Origin: Mycolicibacterium aurum
GTDB lineage: Bacteria; Actinomycetota; Actinomycetes; Mycobacteriales; Mycobacteriaceae
Direction: 5' to 3'
Assembly (NCBI RefSeq): GCF_900637195.1
Contig: NZ_LR134356.1
Coordinates: 682,001-746,000, forward strand
DNA: 64,000 nucleotides
Shown piece after piece: positions 35,001 to 43,917 of the stretch. The position numbers and the translations under genes are program-made. The notes under the pieces were generated by a model. It was given only the letters and a program-made list of their open reading frames with translations, did no database searches and was not told the origin of the DNA. Within the stretch, counting starts at the first letter, position 1; each line of letters begins with the position of its first letter.

Positions 35001-35819
35001 ATGACGAGCTCCACCCTGTTCACCGATGCGATGGCGCTGACGCCGACCGGCGACGGGACATACCGGGGAGTGCTCAACGAGCACTGGACCATCGGAGAAA
35101 AGGTGCACGGCGGCGCCATGCTGGCGCTGTGCGCGAACGCGGCGCGCATCGAGTTCGGCGAGCCCGGTGTCGAGCCCATCGCGGTGTCGGGGAGCTTTCT
35201 GTGGGCTCCCGACCCCGGGCCCATGACCGTGGTCACCACGGTGCGCAAGCGGGGGCGGCGGGTCAGCCTGATCGACGTCGAGCTCGGGCAGGGGGACCGA
35301 ACAGCGCTACGCGCCGCGATCACGATGGGCAGCCCCGAGCACAGTGTTCCGCCGCTGCTGTCGGTGAACCCGGTGGTGCCGTTGATGACTCCGGAACCAC
35401 CCCCCGGCCTCGAACCGATCGGACCGGGCCATTCGATGGCCGACGTCGTGCACCTGGCCCACGGCTGCGACATCCGGCCGTCACTGACGTCATTCAGTCC
35501 GCGCGGCGACGGCGGCATGCCCGTCATCGAATACTGGGTGCGGCCCAAGGGTGTCGCGCCGGATGCGCTGTTCGCACTGCTGTGCGGGGACGTCTCGGCA
35601 CCAGTTACGTTCGGCGTCAACAGGTTCGGCTGGGCTCCCACCGTGCAGTTGACGGCCTATCTGCGGGCCTTGCCCGCCGATGGCTGGCTGCGCGTGATGT
35701 GCACCGCGACGCAGATCGGGCAGGACTGGTTCGACGAGGACCACATCGTGGTCGATTGCGAGGGCCGCATCATCGTGCAGAGCCGGCAGCTGGCGATGGT
35801 GCCCGCCGCGCAGACCTGA
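35001..35819 (+). CDS. acyl-CoA thioesterase-like double hot-dog protein (Rv0499-like)
   Basis: 272 residues with two hot-dog halves. The first contains GVLNEHWTIGEKVHGGAMLALCANAAR, the second DISAPVTFGVN-like sequence and the C-terminal VMCTATQIGQDWFDEDHIVVDCEGRIIVQSRQLAMV typical of TesB-type acyl-CoA thioesterases. It probably hydrolyses acyl-CoA. ATG 35001 follows GAGGAG. Confidence 0.82.
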   Translation: MTSSTLFTDAMALTPTGDGTYRGVLNEHWTIGEKVHGGAMLALCANAARIEFGEPGVEPIAVSGSFLWAPDPGPMTVVTTVRKRGRRVSLIDVELGQGDRTALRAAITMGSPEHSVPPLLSVNPVVPLMTPEPPPGLEPIGPGHSMADVVHLAHGCDIRPSLTSFSPRGDGGMPVIEYWVRPKGVAPDALFALLCGDVSAPVTFGVNRFGWAPTVQLTAYLRALPADGWLRVMCTATQIGQDWFDEDHIVVDCEGRIIVQSRQLAMVPAAQT

Positions 35820-35856
35820 CCGCACGTCGGCGGGCGTCGGCCTCGGCCGTCGTGCA

Positions 35857-36741
35857 ATGCTTTGCGGCATGGCCAGAATCGCGATCATCGGCGGTGGCAG
35901 TATCGGAGAGGCGCTGCTGGCGGGTCTGCTGCGCGCCGGTAGGCAGGTCAAGGACCTGGTTATCGCCGAGAAGAACACCGGCCGTGCAAAATATCTCGCC
36001 GACAAGTACTCGGTGCTGGTGACGACGGTGCCCGCCGCCGTCGACAGTGCGACCTACGTCATCGTGGCGGTCAAGCCGGGCGACGTCGGGAACGTGATCG
36101 GCGACATCGCCGACACCGCCGCCCGTGCGGAAAGTGACGCCGCCGAACAGGTTTTCGTGACGGTGGCGGCCGGTGTCAGCGCGGCGTACTACGAGAACAA
36201 GCTGCCTGCCGGTTCGCCGGTGGTGCGCGTCATGCCCAACGCGCCGATGCTCGTCGGCGGCGGCGTCACCGCGCTCGCCCCAGGGCGGTTCGCCACCCCC
36301 GAGCACCTCAAGGGTGTCTCCCAGCTGTTCGACTCGGTGGGCGGCGTCCTGACCGTGGCCGAGTCCCAGATAGACGCCGTCACGGCGGTCTCCGGCTCCG
36401 GTCCGGCGTACTTCTTCCTGATGGTCGAGGCGCTCATCGACGCCGCCATCGACGCGGGTCTGACGCGGACGGTGGCGACCGACCTGGCGGTCCAGACCAT
36501 GGCCGGTTCGGCCGCGATGCTCCTGGAGCGCCTCGACGAGACCGCGGCGGCCGCGGGTACCGGTCCGGGCGCGGTCATGGACACCTCGCCCGCCCAACTG
36601 CGTGCCACCGTCACCTCGCCGGGCGGCACCACCGCCGCTGGTCTGCGGGAACTCGAGCGTGGTGGATTACGCGCGGCCGTGGCCAACGCCGTGCAGGCCG
36701 CCAAAACACGCTCTGAGCAGCTCGGAATTACACCGGAGTAG
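35857..36741 (+). CDS. proC: pyrroline-5-carboxylate reductase
   Basis: The last step of proline synthesis, reducing pyrroline-5-carboxylate with NAD(P)H. It has 294 residues, with ARIAIIGGGSIGEALLAGLLRAG as the cofactor site, VRVMPNAPMLVGGGVTAL, and the C-terminal signature DAVTAVSGSGPAYFFLMVEALIDAA plus VTSPGGTTAAGL. I keep the start at 35857 (MLCGMARI), conserved with M. tuberculosis; 35869 is the alternative. Confidence 0.95.
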   Translation: MLCGMARIAIIGGGSIGEALLAGLLRAGRQVKDLVIAEKNTGRAKYLADKYSVLVTTVPAAVDSATYVIVAVKPGDVGNVIGDIADTAARAESDAAEQVFVTVAAGVSAAYYENKLPAGSPVVRVMPNAPMLVGGGVTALAPGRFATPEHLKGVSQLFDSVGGVLTVAESQIDAVTAVSGSGPAYFFLMVEALIDAAIDAGLTRTVATDLAVQTMAGSAAMLLERLDETAAAAGTGPGAVMDTSPAQLRATVTSPGGTTAAGLRELERGGLRAAVANAVQAAKTRSEQLGITPE

Positions 36742-36742
36742 T

Positions 36743-36763
36743 TAATCAATTTACAACTGATTA
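36743..36763. promoter_or_regulatory. AT-rich inverted repeat just after proC
   Basis: TAATCA-ATTTACAAC-TGATTA is a 6-bp inverted repeat that starts 2 bases after the proC stop and is strikingly AT-rich for this genome. It could be a weak hairpin or, more likely, a protein site in the promoter region of the downstream HTH gene. Confidence 0.4.
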
Positions 36764-36880
36764 GCCCACACCCGTCGCAGTAACCCCACCTGCCACGCTA
36801 TTCTCCCAGTGGTAAGCACGGGTCGGTGCCAGCGGTGGGGAAGCCGCTGGAACTGCCCGTGCCTGATGGATTGGGTTGCG

Positions 36881-37144
36881 ATGACGTCTATGAACGGGCC
36901 ATCCTCGCGGGATTCGGCTGGCGGCAAGTCGGCGCGAGATGCCGGGCAGGCGGAGGGCCAGCAGCCACGTGCCCAGTTCCTCACGGTCGCCGAAGTGGCC
37001 AGCTTGATGAGGGTCAGCAAGATGACGGTGTACCGCCTGGTGCACAACGGCGAGCTGCCCGCTGTCCGGGTGGGTCGCTCGTTCCGCGTGCACGCCAAGG
37101 CGGTGCACGACATGTTGGAGAGCTCGTACTTCGACGCCGGCTGA
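36881..37144 (+). CDS. BldC/excisionase-like small HTH regulator (Rv0500A-like)
   Basis: 87 residues from ATG 36881 (MTSMNGPSSRD). The conserved part is a MerR-type helix-turn-helix: FLTVAEVASLMRVSKMTVYRLVHNGELPAVRVGRSFRVHAKAVHDML. Small free-standing proteins of this kind (BldC family) act as developmental regulators in other actinobacteria, binding direct repeats cooperatively. The N-terminal 35 residues are low complexity, so the true start may be ATG 36890. Confidence 0.82.
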   Translation: MTSMNGPSSRDSAGGKSARDAGQAEGQQPRAQFLTVAEVASLMRVSKMTVYRLVHNGELPAVRVGRSFRVHAKAVHDMLESSYFDAG

Positions 37145-37271
37145 TTCTGCTCGGATCGGCCGCCGGCGCGCCCGGAACCACCTCGTGCAGGGAGCTATCC
37201 GCACGTCGGGTGGAAAAGGGGGATTTCAGCGCCGGTGCAGTCGCCAGGTAAGGTGACCGGTCGAGGCTGAC

Positions 37272-37291
37272 GAGACCTGATCAGGGGTCTC
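37272..37291 (+). promoter_or_regulatory. hairpin in the leader of the bS22 gene
   Basis: GAGACC-TGATCAGG-GGTCTC forms a 6-bp stem with an internally palindromic loop, 25 bases before the bS22 start codon. It could end transcription from upstream or act as a structured 5' UTR of a ribosomal protein gene. Confidence 0.4.
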
Positions 37292-37315
37292 ACCACAATC
37301 TAGGTAGCGGAGTTC

Positions 37316-37417
37316 ATGGGTTCTGTCATCAAGAAGCGGCGCAAGCGCATGTCGAAGAAGAAGCACCGCAAGCTGCTTCGTCGCACCCGGGTGCAGCGCA
37401 GAAAACTCGGCAAGTAA
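37316..37417 (+). CDS. small basic ribosomal protein bS22 (Rv0500B-like)
   Basis: 33 residues starting [20 protein letters not shown] and ending RRKLGK, of which 19 are Lys or Arg. It matches the AURKAIP1/COX24-like mini-protein seen in mycobacterial 30S ribosome structures and named bS22, located at the decoding region. ATG 37316 follows a GCGGAG site. The gene is easily missed because of its length; its position between the BldC-like gene and the galE2-type gene is conserved. Confidence 0.9.
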
Positions 37418-37446
37418 CGCGCTGTCCCCGCGGCTAGGCTGTCCGG

Positions 37447-38547
37447 ATGGAGTCTGAGGGTCGGTCCGGGGGAGGTGCCGACGGATCGGATCCGCGCGAC
37501 GCACCGACCTACCCGAAGGTCGTCCTGGTCACGGGTGCGTGCCGATTCCTCGGTGGCTACCTGACCGCCCGCCTGGCCCAGAACCCGCTGATCAACCACG
37601 TGATCGCGGTGGACGCCGTGGCCCCCAGCAAGGATCTCCTGCGCAGGATGGGCCGTGCGGAGTTCGTCCGAGCCGACATCCGTAATCCCTTCATCGCGAA
37701 GGTGATTCGCAACGGCGACGTCGACACCGTCGTGCACGCGGCGGCGGCGTCGTATGCCCCGAGGTCCGGCGGGCGCGCCACGCTCAAAGAACTCAACGTG
37801 ATGGGCGCGATCCAACTGTTCGCGGCCTGCCAGAAAGCGCCGTCGGTGCGACGGGTGATCCTCAAGTCGACGTCCGAGGTGTACGGGTCCAGTTCGCGCG
37901 ATCCGGTGTTGTTCTCCGAGAGCAGCAGCCGGCGCAGGCCCCCCGGGGAGGGGTTCGCGCGCGACAGCATCGACATCGAGGGTTATGCGCGCGGCCTGGG
38001 CCGGCGCCGACCCGACATCGCCGTGACGATCCTGCGCCTGGCGAACATGATCGGTCCGGCGATGGACTCGGCGCTGTCGCGATATCTGGCAGGTCCGGTC
38101 GTGCCCACGGTCATCGGTCACGACCCCCGGCTGCAGCTGCTCCACGAGCAGGACGCGCTGGGTGCGCTGGAGCGCGCCACGATGGCGGGCAGATCCGGCG
38201 CCTTCAATGTGGGCGCGGCCGGGGTCATCATGATGAGCCAGGCCATCCGGCGCGCAGGCCGGATCGCACTGCCGGTTCCCCGGTCGACTCTGGTCGCCGT
38301 CGATTCGCTGTGGCGGGCCGCCCGCAGCACGGAACTGGACCGCGAGCAGCTCGACTACCTCAGCTACGGGCGGGTCATGGACACCACCAGGATGCGCAAC
38401 GAACTCGGATACACACCGAAGTGGACGACGGCGGAGGCGTTCGACGACTACGTCCGTGGCCGCGGACTGACACCGATCGTCGATCCTCGCTGGATACGTT
38501 CTGTGGAGAACCGCGCGGTGGCGGCGGCTCAGCGCTGGGGGCGGTAG
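37447..38547 (+). CDS. NAD-dependent epimerase/dehydratase family protein (GalE2/Rv0501-like)
   Basis: A 366-residue extended SDR. The cofactor motif is VLVTGACRFLGGYLTARL (residue about 26) and the catalytic Ser/Thr region is ILKSTSEVYGSS. The expected YxxxK is replaced by Y-A-R-G-L in DIEGYARGLGRR, so the catalytic lysine is missing. Ordinary sugar epimerisation is therefore doubtful, and a modified or structural role is possible. It is followed 50 bp later by an acyltransferase gene. Confidence 0.8.
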   Translation: MESEGRSGGGADGSDPRDAPTYPKVVLVTGACRFLGGYLTARLAQNPLINHVIAVDAVAPSKDLLRRMGRAEFVRADIRNPFIAKVIRNGDVDTVVHAAAASYAPRSGGRATLKELNVMGAIQLFAACQKAPSVRRVILKSTSEVYGSSSRDPVLFSESSSRRRPPGEGFARDSIDIEGYARGLGRRRPDIAVTILRLANMIGPAMDSALSRYLAGPVVPTVIGHDPRLQLLHEQDALGALERATMAGRSGAFNVGAAGVIMMSQAIRRAGRIALPVPRSTLVAVDSLWRAARSTELDREQLDYLSYGRVMDTTRMRNELGYTPKWTTAEAFDDYVRGRGLTPIVDPRWIRSVENRAVAAAQRWGR

Positions 38548-38597
38548 ACTCAGCGCTGCACGTGACAGCGGGGGACTGCGGGGGAGGAGGCAAGACG

Positions 38598-39668
38598 GTG
38601 GCGGGCGAGCCGAGAGCGAAAGTTATTCAGCTGCACGCGAACTCGGGTCGCGGTGCATCCCAGCGTCGTGCCGCGTCGCAACGCGCCGATGCCGCCAGTC
38701 GTCATCCGTCGCTTCTGACCGACCCCGGCAGCCACGCGTCCGCCGAACAGATCGCCGCCGTCGTGCGCGAGATCGACCAGCGCCGCGGCGCCGTGGCGGG
38801 CCCCGGCGCAGACGACGCGACGCCCAACGAGCTGGCCCAGCGCATCGCCGCCGTCGCCGAGTTCGTCCGCAAGCGGATGACGGGCGACTACTCCGTCGAC
38901 GAGTTCGGCTTCGACCCCCACCTCAACGACGCAATTTTTCTTCCTTTGCTGAGAGTGCTCTTCAACTCGTGGTTCCGGGTCGAGGTCAGTGGCATCGAGA
39001 ACCTGCCTGAGAGCGGCGCTGCACTCGTGGTGGCCAACCACGCAGGCGTGCTGCCGTTCGACGGGCTCATGACCCAGGTCGCGGTGCGCGACAAGCACCC
39101 GGCCCACCGGGACCTGAGACTGCTGGCCGCCGACCTCGTGTTCGACATGCCGGGTGTGGGTCAGGCCGCCCGCAAGGCGGGCCACACCATGGCGTGCACC
39201 GACGACGCCCACCGCCTGCTGGCGGCCGGCGAGCTCACCGCCGTGTTCCCCGAGGGTTACAAGGGCCTCGGCAAGCACTTCGCGGACCGCTACAAGCTGC
39301 AGCGGTTCGGCCGCGGCGGCTTCGTCTCCGCGGCGTTGCGCACCAAGGCGCCGATCGTGCCGTGCTCGATCGTCGGGTCCGAGGAGATCTTCCCGATGAT
39401 CGCCGACGTGAAGCTGCTGGCGCGGCTGCTCGGCCTGCCCTATTTCCCGGTCACCCCGCTGTTTCCGCTGGCAGGCCCGCTGGGTCTGGTGCCGCTGCCG
39501 TCCAAGTGGTACATCCAGTTCGGCGAGCCCATCGACACCGCCGACTACGACGAGTCGGCAGCCGACGACCCGATGGTCACCTTCGACCTGACCGACCAGG
39601 TGCGCGAAACCATCCAGCAGACGCTGTACCAACTGCTGGCGAACCGCCGCAATACCTTCTTCGGCTGA
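38598..39668 (+). CDS. 1-acyl-glycerol-phosphate acyltransferase-like protein (Rv0502-like)
   Basis: 356 residues. A basic, disordered N-terminus (AGEPRAKVIQLHANSGRG) is followed by a PlsC-type domain: VVANHAGVLPFDG (NHxxxxD motif), FPEGYKGLGKHFADR, and GRGGFVSAALRTKAPIVPCSIVGSEE. It probably acylates a lipid or glycerol phosphate acceptor at the membrane. GTG 38598 follows GGGGAGGAGG; longer open frame upstream runs inside the previous gene and is not protein-like. Confidence 0.85.
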   Translation: MAGEPRAKVIQLHANSGRGASQRRAASQRADAASRHPSLLTDPGSHASAEQIAAVVREIDQRRGAVAGPGADDATPNELAQRIAAVAEFVRKRMTGDYSVDEFGFDPHLNDAIFLPLLRVLFNSWFRVEVSGIENLPESGAALVVANHAGVLPFDGLMTQVAVRDKHPAHRDLRLLAADLVFDMPGVGQAARKAGHTMACTDDAHRLLAAGELTAVFPEGYKGLGKHFADRYKLQRFGRGGFVSAALRTKAPIVPCSIVGSEEIFPMIADVKLLARLLGLPYFPVTPLFPLAGPLGLVPLPSKWYIQFGEPIDTADYDESAADDPMVTFDLTDQVRETIQQTLYQLLANRRNTFFG

Positions 39669-39692
39669 GCGGCGGCGTCTGGCGGCGGTTGC

Positions 39693-40235
39693 CTAGTCAG
39701 ACTTCGGGCTTTGCCCAGCAACGAACTTCGACAGCGCGGCCTCGCGTGCTCCCGCGACCACCTTGCCCGTGATCTCGTCGGCCTCGTCGTCGTGCGCCGC
39801 CTCGCCCATCACGGTGACGATGCTGGTGATCACCGGTTCGCCGTTGTCGTCGGTGACCTCGCCGCGGATCTCGGTCAGCACCGCGCCGTGCGACTCGGTG
39901 ACCGAATCGAGGTAGGAGTCGAACCACAGTTTGTCGCCCGCCAGGATCGGCCGGTGGAAGACCAGCTTCTGGTCCCGGTGCAGCACCCGCTCCATGTTGA
40001 TCGGCAGGTCGAACTGGTTGAAGATCTCCTGCTGCACCCGCCGGCCGGCCACCGCCATGAACGTCAGCGACGCCACCAGCGCCTCGTGGCCGTACTCGCG
40101 GGCCGCGTCCTCGGAGAAGTGGGCCGGGTGGTCGTCCTTGACGGCGCGGGCGAACTCGCGGATCTTCTCGCGGTCGACCTCGAAATAGTCGGGATACCGG
40201 TAGTGGGTACCGATGATGCTGTCAGCGATGCCCAT
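39693..40235 (-). CDS. hadD: (3R)-hydroxyacyl-ACP dehydratase subunit HadD
   Basis: 180 residues of the FAS1-type/MaoC-like dehydratase N-terminal family ([51 protein letters not shown]). It corresponds to Rv0504c, whose M. smegmatis ortholog HadD works in the FAS-II dehydration step for particular mycolic acid types. The typical hydratase His/Asp pair is not clear in this chain, as for other Had subunits that need a partner. cmaA2 lies next to it in M. tuberculosis but is absent here. Confidence 0.83.
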   Translation of the reverse strand: MGIADSIIGTHYRYPDYFEVDREKIREFARAVKDDHPAHFSEDAAREYGHEALVASLTFMAVAGRRVQQEIFNQFDLPINMERVLHRDQKLVFHRPILAGDKLWFDSYLDSVTESHGAVLTEIRGEVTDDNGEPVITSIVTVMGEAAHDDEADEITGKVVAGAREAALSKFVAGQSPKSD

Positions 40236-40320
40236 GCGCGATCCGTTTCGCTCCTGCCGTGCTCATAGCGACCAGTCCGATCTTCCCGTAGCGGCGCGAG
40301 CCTATCAGCGCCGGCGCCGG

Positions 40321-41244
40321 CTACCTCCTGTCGCGACGGGACACGGCCGCCGCGAGGGCCCCGCCCACCGCGCCGAGCGCCAGCGCCGAGGGCACCCCGA
40401 TCCGCGCGGCCTTGCGGGCGGTGCGGAAGTCCCGGATCTCCCAGCCTCGCTCCCTGGCCATGGCGCGCAGCGCGGCATCCGGGTTGATCGCGACGGCGGT
40501 ACCGACCAGCGAGAGCATCGGCACGTCGTTGAAGCTGTCCGAGTACGCGGTGCAGCGGCGCAGGTTCAGACCCTCGCGGATGGCCAGCGACCGCACCGCA
40601 TGCGCCTTTCCGGTGCCGTGCAGGATGTCGCCGACCAAGCGTCCGGTGAACACCCCGTCGATCGATTCGGCGACGGTGCCCAGCGCACCCGTCAGGCCCA
40701 GCCGCCGCGCGATCGTCTCGGCCAGCTCATACGGCGTCGCCGTGACCAGCCACACCTGCTGCCCCGCGTCGAGGTGCATCTGGGCCAGCGCCCTGGTCCC
40801 CGGCCAGATCTTGTCCGCGATGATCTCGTCGTAGATCTCCTCGCCGAGCCCCACCAGCTCCGCTGTCGAGCGGCCCTCGATGAACGACAGCGCCTTGCGC
40901 CTGCCGGCCGCCACGTCGTCGCTGTTCTCCCGGCCGGTCAGCTGGAACTTGGCCTGGGCAACGGCGAAGCGAGCCAGGTCTTGATAGGTGAAGTATTCGC
41001 GGGCGGCCAGCCCACGGGCGAAGTGCACCAGTGAGGAGCCGTGCACCAGCGTGTTGTCGACGTCGAAGAACGCCGCCGCGGTGAGATCCGGGGGCGGCGG
41101 GGGCGGGGCGGGCATCGGTTCCAGCGGCCGGACGAAGTCAGATGACGCCCCGAGCCCCTCGGAGGCGGCCGCAGCGCTGGCCTCACCGGCGACTTTCTGC
41201 GCCCGGCTGTCGGAATCGGCATGAGATCCCCCGGAATCGGACAC
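40321..41244 (-). CDS. serB1: HAD-family phosphatase (SerB1/Rv0505c-like)
   Basis: About 307 residues. The HAD motif I is [13 protein letters not shown] (Asp61, Asp63), motif II is WLVTATPYE, and motif III/IV is ...[10 protein letters not shown] and [12 protein letters not shown]. This is the SerB-like subfamily also found in acyltransferase-linked and lipid phosphatases, so phosphoserine is not certain. A C-terminal hydrophobic helix ([24 protein letters not shown]) may dock to the membrane. GTG 41244 is the chosen start. Confidence 0.82.
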   Translation of the reverse strand: MSDSGGSHADSDSRAQKVAGEASAAAASEGLGASSDFVRPLEPMPAPPPPPPDLTAAAFFDVDNTLVHGSSLVHFARGLAAREYFTYQDLARFAVAQAKFQLTGRENSDDVAAGRRKALSFIEGRSTAELVGLGEEIYDEIIADKIWPGTRALAQMHLDAGQQVWLVTATPYELAETIARRLGLTGALGTVAESIDGVFTGRLVGDILHGTGKAHAVRSLAIREGLNLRRCTAYSDSFNDVPMLSLVGTAVAINPDAALRAMARERGWEIRDFRTARKAARIGVPSALALGAVGGALAAAVSRRDRR

Positions 41245-41283
41245 GACTACAACATTAGGACACCCCGCCGGGATACTGGCGGG

Positions 41284-41544
41284 GTGGATCGACGGGTGGA
41301 GTTGCTCACGCGCGAGGGATGTTCGATGTGCGCGGCGGCGGCGGCACGGCTGACCGAGCTGGCCGGCGAGCTGGGCTTCACCCTGGTGGTGACCGATATC
41401 GACACCGCTGCCGCCGCCGGCGACACGGCGTTGCGTGCCGAGTTCGGCGACCGTATTCCGGTGGTCTTGCTCGACGGTGCGGAGCACAGTTACTGGGAGG
41501 TCGACGAGCCGAGGTTGCGCGCCGATGTCGCGGACCGGTCATGA
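41284..41544 (+). CDS. glutaredoxin-like protein (DUF836, Rv0508-like)
   Basis: 86 residues with a thioredoxin-fold start [26 protein letters not shown]; the redox pair is Cys-Ser-Met-Cys. The cis-proline region is [19 protein letters not shown]. It probably acts as a small thiol-disulfide oxidoreductase, perhaps with mycothiol, upstream of hemA. GTG 41284 is the start. It is divergent from serB1 with a 39-bp gap; mmpS2/mmpL2, present between them in M. tuberculosis, are missing. Confidence 0.82.
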   Translation: MDRRVELLTREGCSMCAAAAARLTELAGELGFTLVVTDIDTAAAAGDTALRAEFGDRIPVVLLDGAEHSYWEVDEPRLRADVADRS

Positions 41545-41613
41545 TCGAGCAAATTTGGTAGCCCAGCTGGTTAACGACTACCTTGGACCTGTGCTGATCG
41601 TGGTGAGGAAGCC

Positions 41614-42957
41614 ATGAGCGTCTTGCTTTTCGGGGTTTCCCATCGCAGTGCGCCGGTGTCCGTACTGGAGCAACTGAGCCGGGACGATTCCGACCAGGCC
41701 AAGATCGTCGATCAGGTGCTGCAGTCCTCGCTGGTTACCGAGGCGATGGTGCTCTCCACCTGCAATCGCGTGGAGATCTACGCCGTCGTCGAGGCGTTCC
41801 ACGGCGGCCTGTCCGTCATCGGGCAGGTGCTGTCCGAGCATTCCGGCATGTCGCTGCAGGATCTGACCAAGTACGCCTACGTGCGCTACGCCGAGGCGGC
41901 TGTCGAGCACCTGTTCGCGGTCGCCAGCGGCCTGGACTCCGCCGTGATCGGGGAACAGCAGGTCCTCGGCCAGGTGCGTCGTGCCTACGCCTCCGCCGAA
42001 GCCAACCAGACCGTGGGTCGCACGCTGCACGAGCTGTCGCAGCGGGCGCTGGCCGTGGGCAAGCGCGTGCACTCCGAGACGGGCATCGACGCTGCAGGTG
42101 CGTCGGTGGTGTCCGTCGCGCTGGACACGGCCGAGGCGAAGCTGGGTTCACTGGCGGGCCGCCGGGCCGTGGTGGTGGGCGCCGGATCGATGGGCGCTCT
42201 GGCGGCCAAGCAGCTGATGCGAGCCGGGGTCGAGCGCATTCACGTCGTGAACCGGACCCTGCCGCGGGCCAAGCGGCTCGCCGAGAACATCCGCGAGCAC
42301 GGCATCGAGGCCGAGGCGTACCCGTTCGACCACCTGCCGCCCCTGCTGAGTGACGCAGACATCGTCGTGAGCTGCACCGGTGCGGTCCGTCCGGTGGTTT
42401 CGCTGGCCGACGTGCACCGCGGGCTGGCCCACGTCCGGGAACCCAAGCAACTCGTGATCTGCGATCTGGGCATGCCCAGGGACGTCGACGCGGCCGTCGC
42501 CGGTCTGCCGGGTGTGCTCGTGATCGACATGGACCGGATCCAGCGGGAACCGTCGGCGCGCGCCGCCTCGGCGGACGCCGACGCCGCCCGCACCATCGTC
42601 GCGGCCGAGGTGGCGAACTACCTCGCCGGTCAGCGCATGGCCGAGGTCACCCCGACCGTCACCGCGCTCCGGCGCCGCGCCGCCGACGTCGTCGAGGCGG
42701 AGATGCTGCGGCTGGACCACCGTCTGCCGCAGCTGGATGCCGCCCACCGCGACGAGGTGGCCAACACCGTGCGCCGGGTCGTCGACAAGCTCCTGCACGC
42801 GCCGACAGTGCGCGTCAAACAGTTGGCCAGCGCCCCGGGCGGGGATAGCTACGCCGAGGCGCTGCGTGAGCTGTTCGAACTCGACCAGCACGCCGTGGAT
42901 GCGGTAGCCGGAAGCGAAATCGGCACCATAGCCCTCGATCTCGACCAGACCGACTAA
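41614..42957 (+). CDS. hemA: glutamyl-tRNA reductase
   Basis: The first step of C5-pathway tetrapyrrole synthesis, reducing Glu-tRNA to glutamate-1-semialdehyde with NADPH. It has 447 residues: [15 protein letters not shown], the catalytic STCNRVEIY with Cys50, the NADPH site [21 protein letters not shown] and the C-terminal dimerisation helices. ATG 41614 follows GAGGAAG. It leads the operon hemA-hemC-hemD-hemB. Confidence 0.96.
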   Translation: MSVLLFGVSHRSAPVSVLEQLSRDDSDQAKIVDQVLQSSLVTEAMVLSTCNRVEIYAVVEAFHGGLSVIGQVLSEHSGMSLQDLTKYAYVRYAEAAVEHLFAVASGLDSAVIGEQQVLGQVRRAYASAEANQTVGRTLHELSQRALAVGKRVHSETGIDAAGASVVSVALDTAEAKLGSLAGRRAVVVGAGSMGALAAKQLMRAGVERIHVVNRTLPRAKRLAENIREHGIEAEAYPFDHLPPLLSDADIVVSCTGAVRPVVSLADVHRGLAHVREPKQLVICDLGMPRDVDAAVAGLPGVLVIDMDRIQREPSARAASADADAARTIVAAEVANYLAGQRMAEVTPTVTALRRRAADVVEAEMLRLDHRLPQLDAAHRDEVANTVRRVVDKLLHAPTVRVKQLASAPGGDSYAEALRELFELDQHAVDAVAGSEIGTIALDLDQTD

Positions 42958-42981
42958 GTCTCGGTCACGGAAAGCGACCAC

Positions 42982-43917
42982 GTGATTCGTATCGGCACCA
43001 GGGGAAGCCTGCTTGCCACCACCCAGGCCGGCGTCGTCCGCGACCAGTTGGTCGCAGCCGGGCACGACGCCGAGCTGGTCATCGTGTCCACCGATGGAGA
43101 CCGCTCCGATGCGCCCATCGCCGAGATCGGCGTCGGGGTGTTCACCGCCGCCCTTCGCGAGGCCATCGCCGAGGGCACGGTGGACATGGCCGTTCACTCC
43201 TACAAGGACCTGCCGACCGCCACCGACCCGCGCTTCGTGATCGCCGCGATTCCGGTGCGCGCGGATGCCCGCGACGCCTTGGTGGCGCGCGACGGAATGG
43301 TGCTGGGGGAGTTGCCGAACGGCTCCGTCATCGGGACGTCGTCCCCGCGGCGGACCGCGCAGCTTAGAGCACTGGGTCTCGGTTTGGAAATTCGCCCCCT
43401 ACGAGGCAACCTAGATACCAGGTTGAACAGGGTAAGCAGCGGAGATCTCGACGCCGTCGTCGTGGCCCGGGCGGGATTGGCCCGTATCGGACGCCTCGAG
43501 GCTGTCACCGAGACGTTGGAGCCGGTACAGATGTTGCCGGCACCGGCTCAGGGGGCGTTGGCAGTCGAGTGCCGTGCCGGTGATACGGCGCTAGCGGAAC
43601 TGTTGGCGGAGCTCGATGACGCCGACACCCGTGCGGCGGTCACCGCAGAGCGAGCCCTGCTGGCCGAACTGGAGGCGGGTTGCTCCGCACCGGTAGGCGC
43701 GATCGCTGAGGTGGTCGAGTCGATCGATGAGGACGGTCGAGTCTTCTTGGAGCTGTCGCTGCGCGGCTGCGTGGCGACGCTGGACGGATCCGACGTGATC
43801 CGTGCGTCCGGTATCGGGACCCCCGATCGGGCACGAGAGCTGGGGCTCTCGGTGGCCGCGGAGCTTTTCGAGCTGGGTGCACGCGAACTGTTGGACGAAC
43901 GCGGGAGAGACGTATGA
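42982..43917 (+). CDS. hemC: porphobilinogen deaminase
   Basis: Polymerises four porphobilinogens into hydroxymethylbilane. It has 311 residues: [50 protein letters not shown], and the dipyrromethane-cofactor cysteine Cys234 in [11 protein letters not shown]. It starts at GTG 42982 and overlaps hemD by ATGA. Confidence 0.96.
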   Translation: MIRIGTRGSLLATTQAGVVRDQLVAAGHDAELVIVSTDGDRSDAPIAEIGVGVFTAALREAIAEGTVDMAVHSYKDLPTATDPRFVIAAIPVRADARDALVARDGMVLGELPNGSVIGTSSPRRTAQLRALGLGLEIRPLRGNLDTRLNRVSSGDLDAVVVARAGLARIGRLEAVTETLEPVQMLPAPAQGALAVECRAGDTALAELLAELDDADTRAAVTAERALLAELEAGCSAPVGAIAEVVESIDEDGRVFLELSLRGCVATLDGSDVIRASGIGTPDRARELGLSVAAELFELGARELLDERGRDV

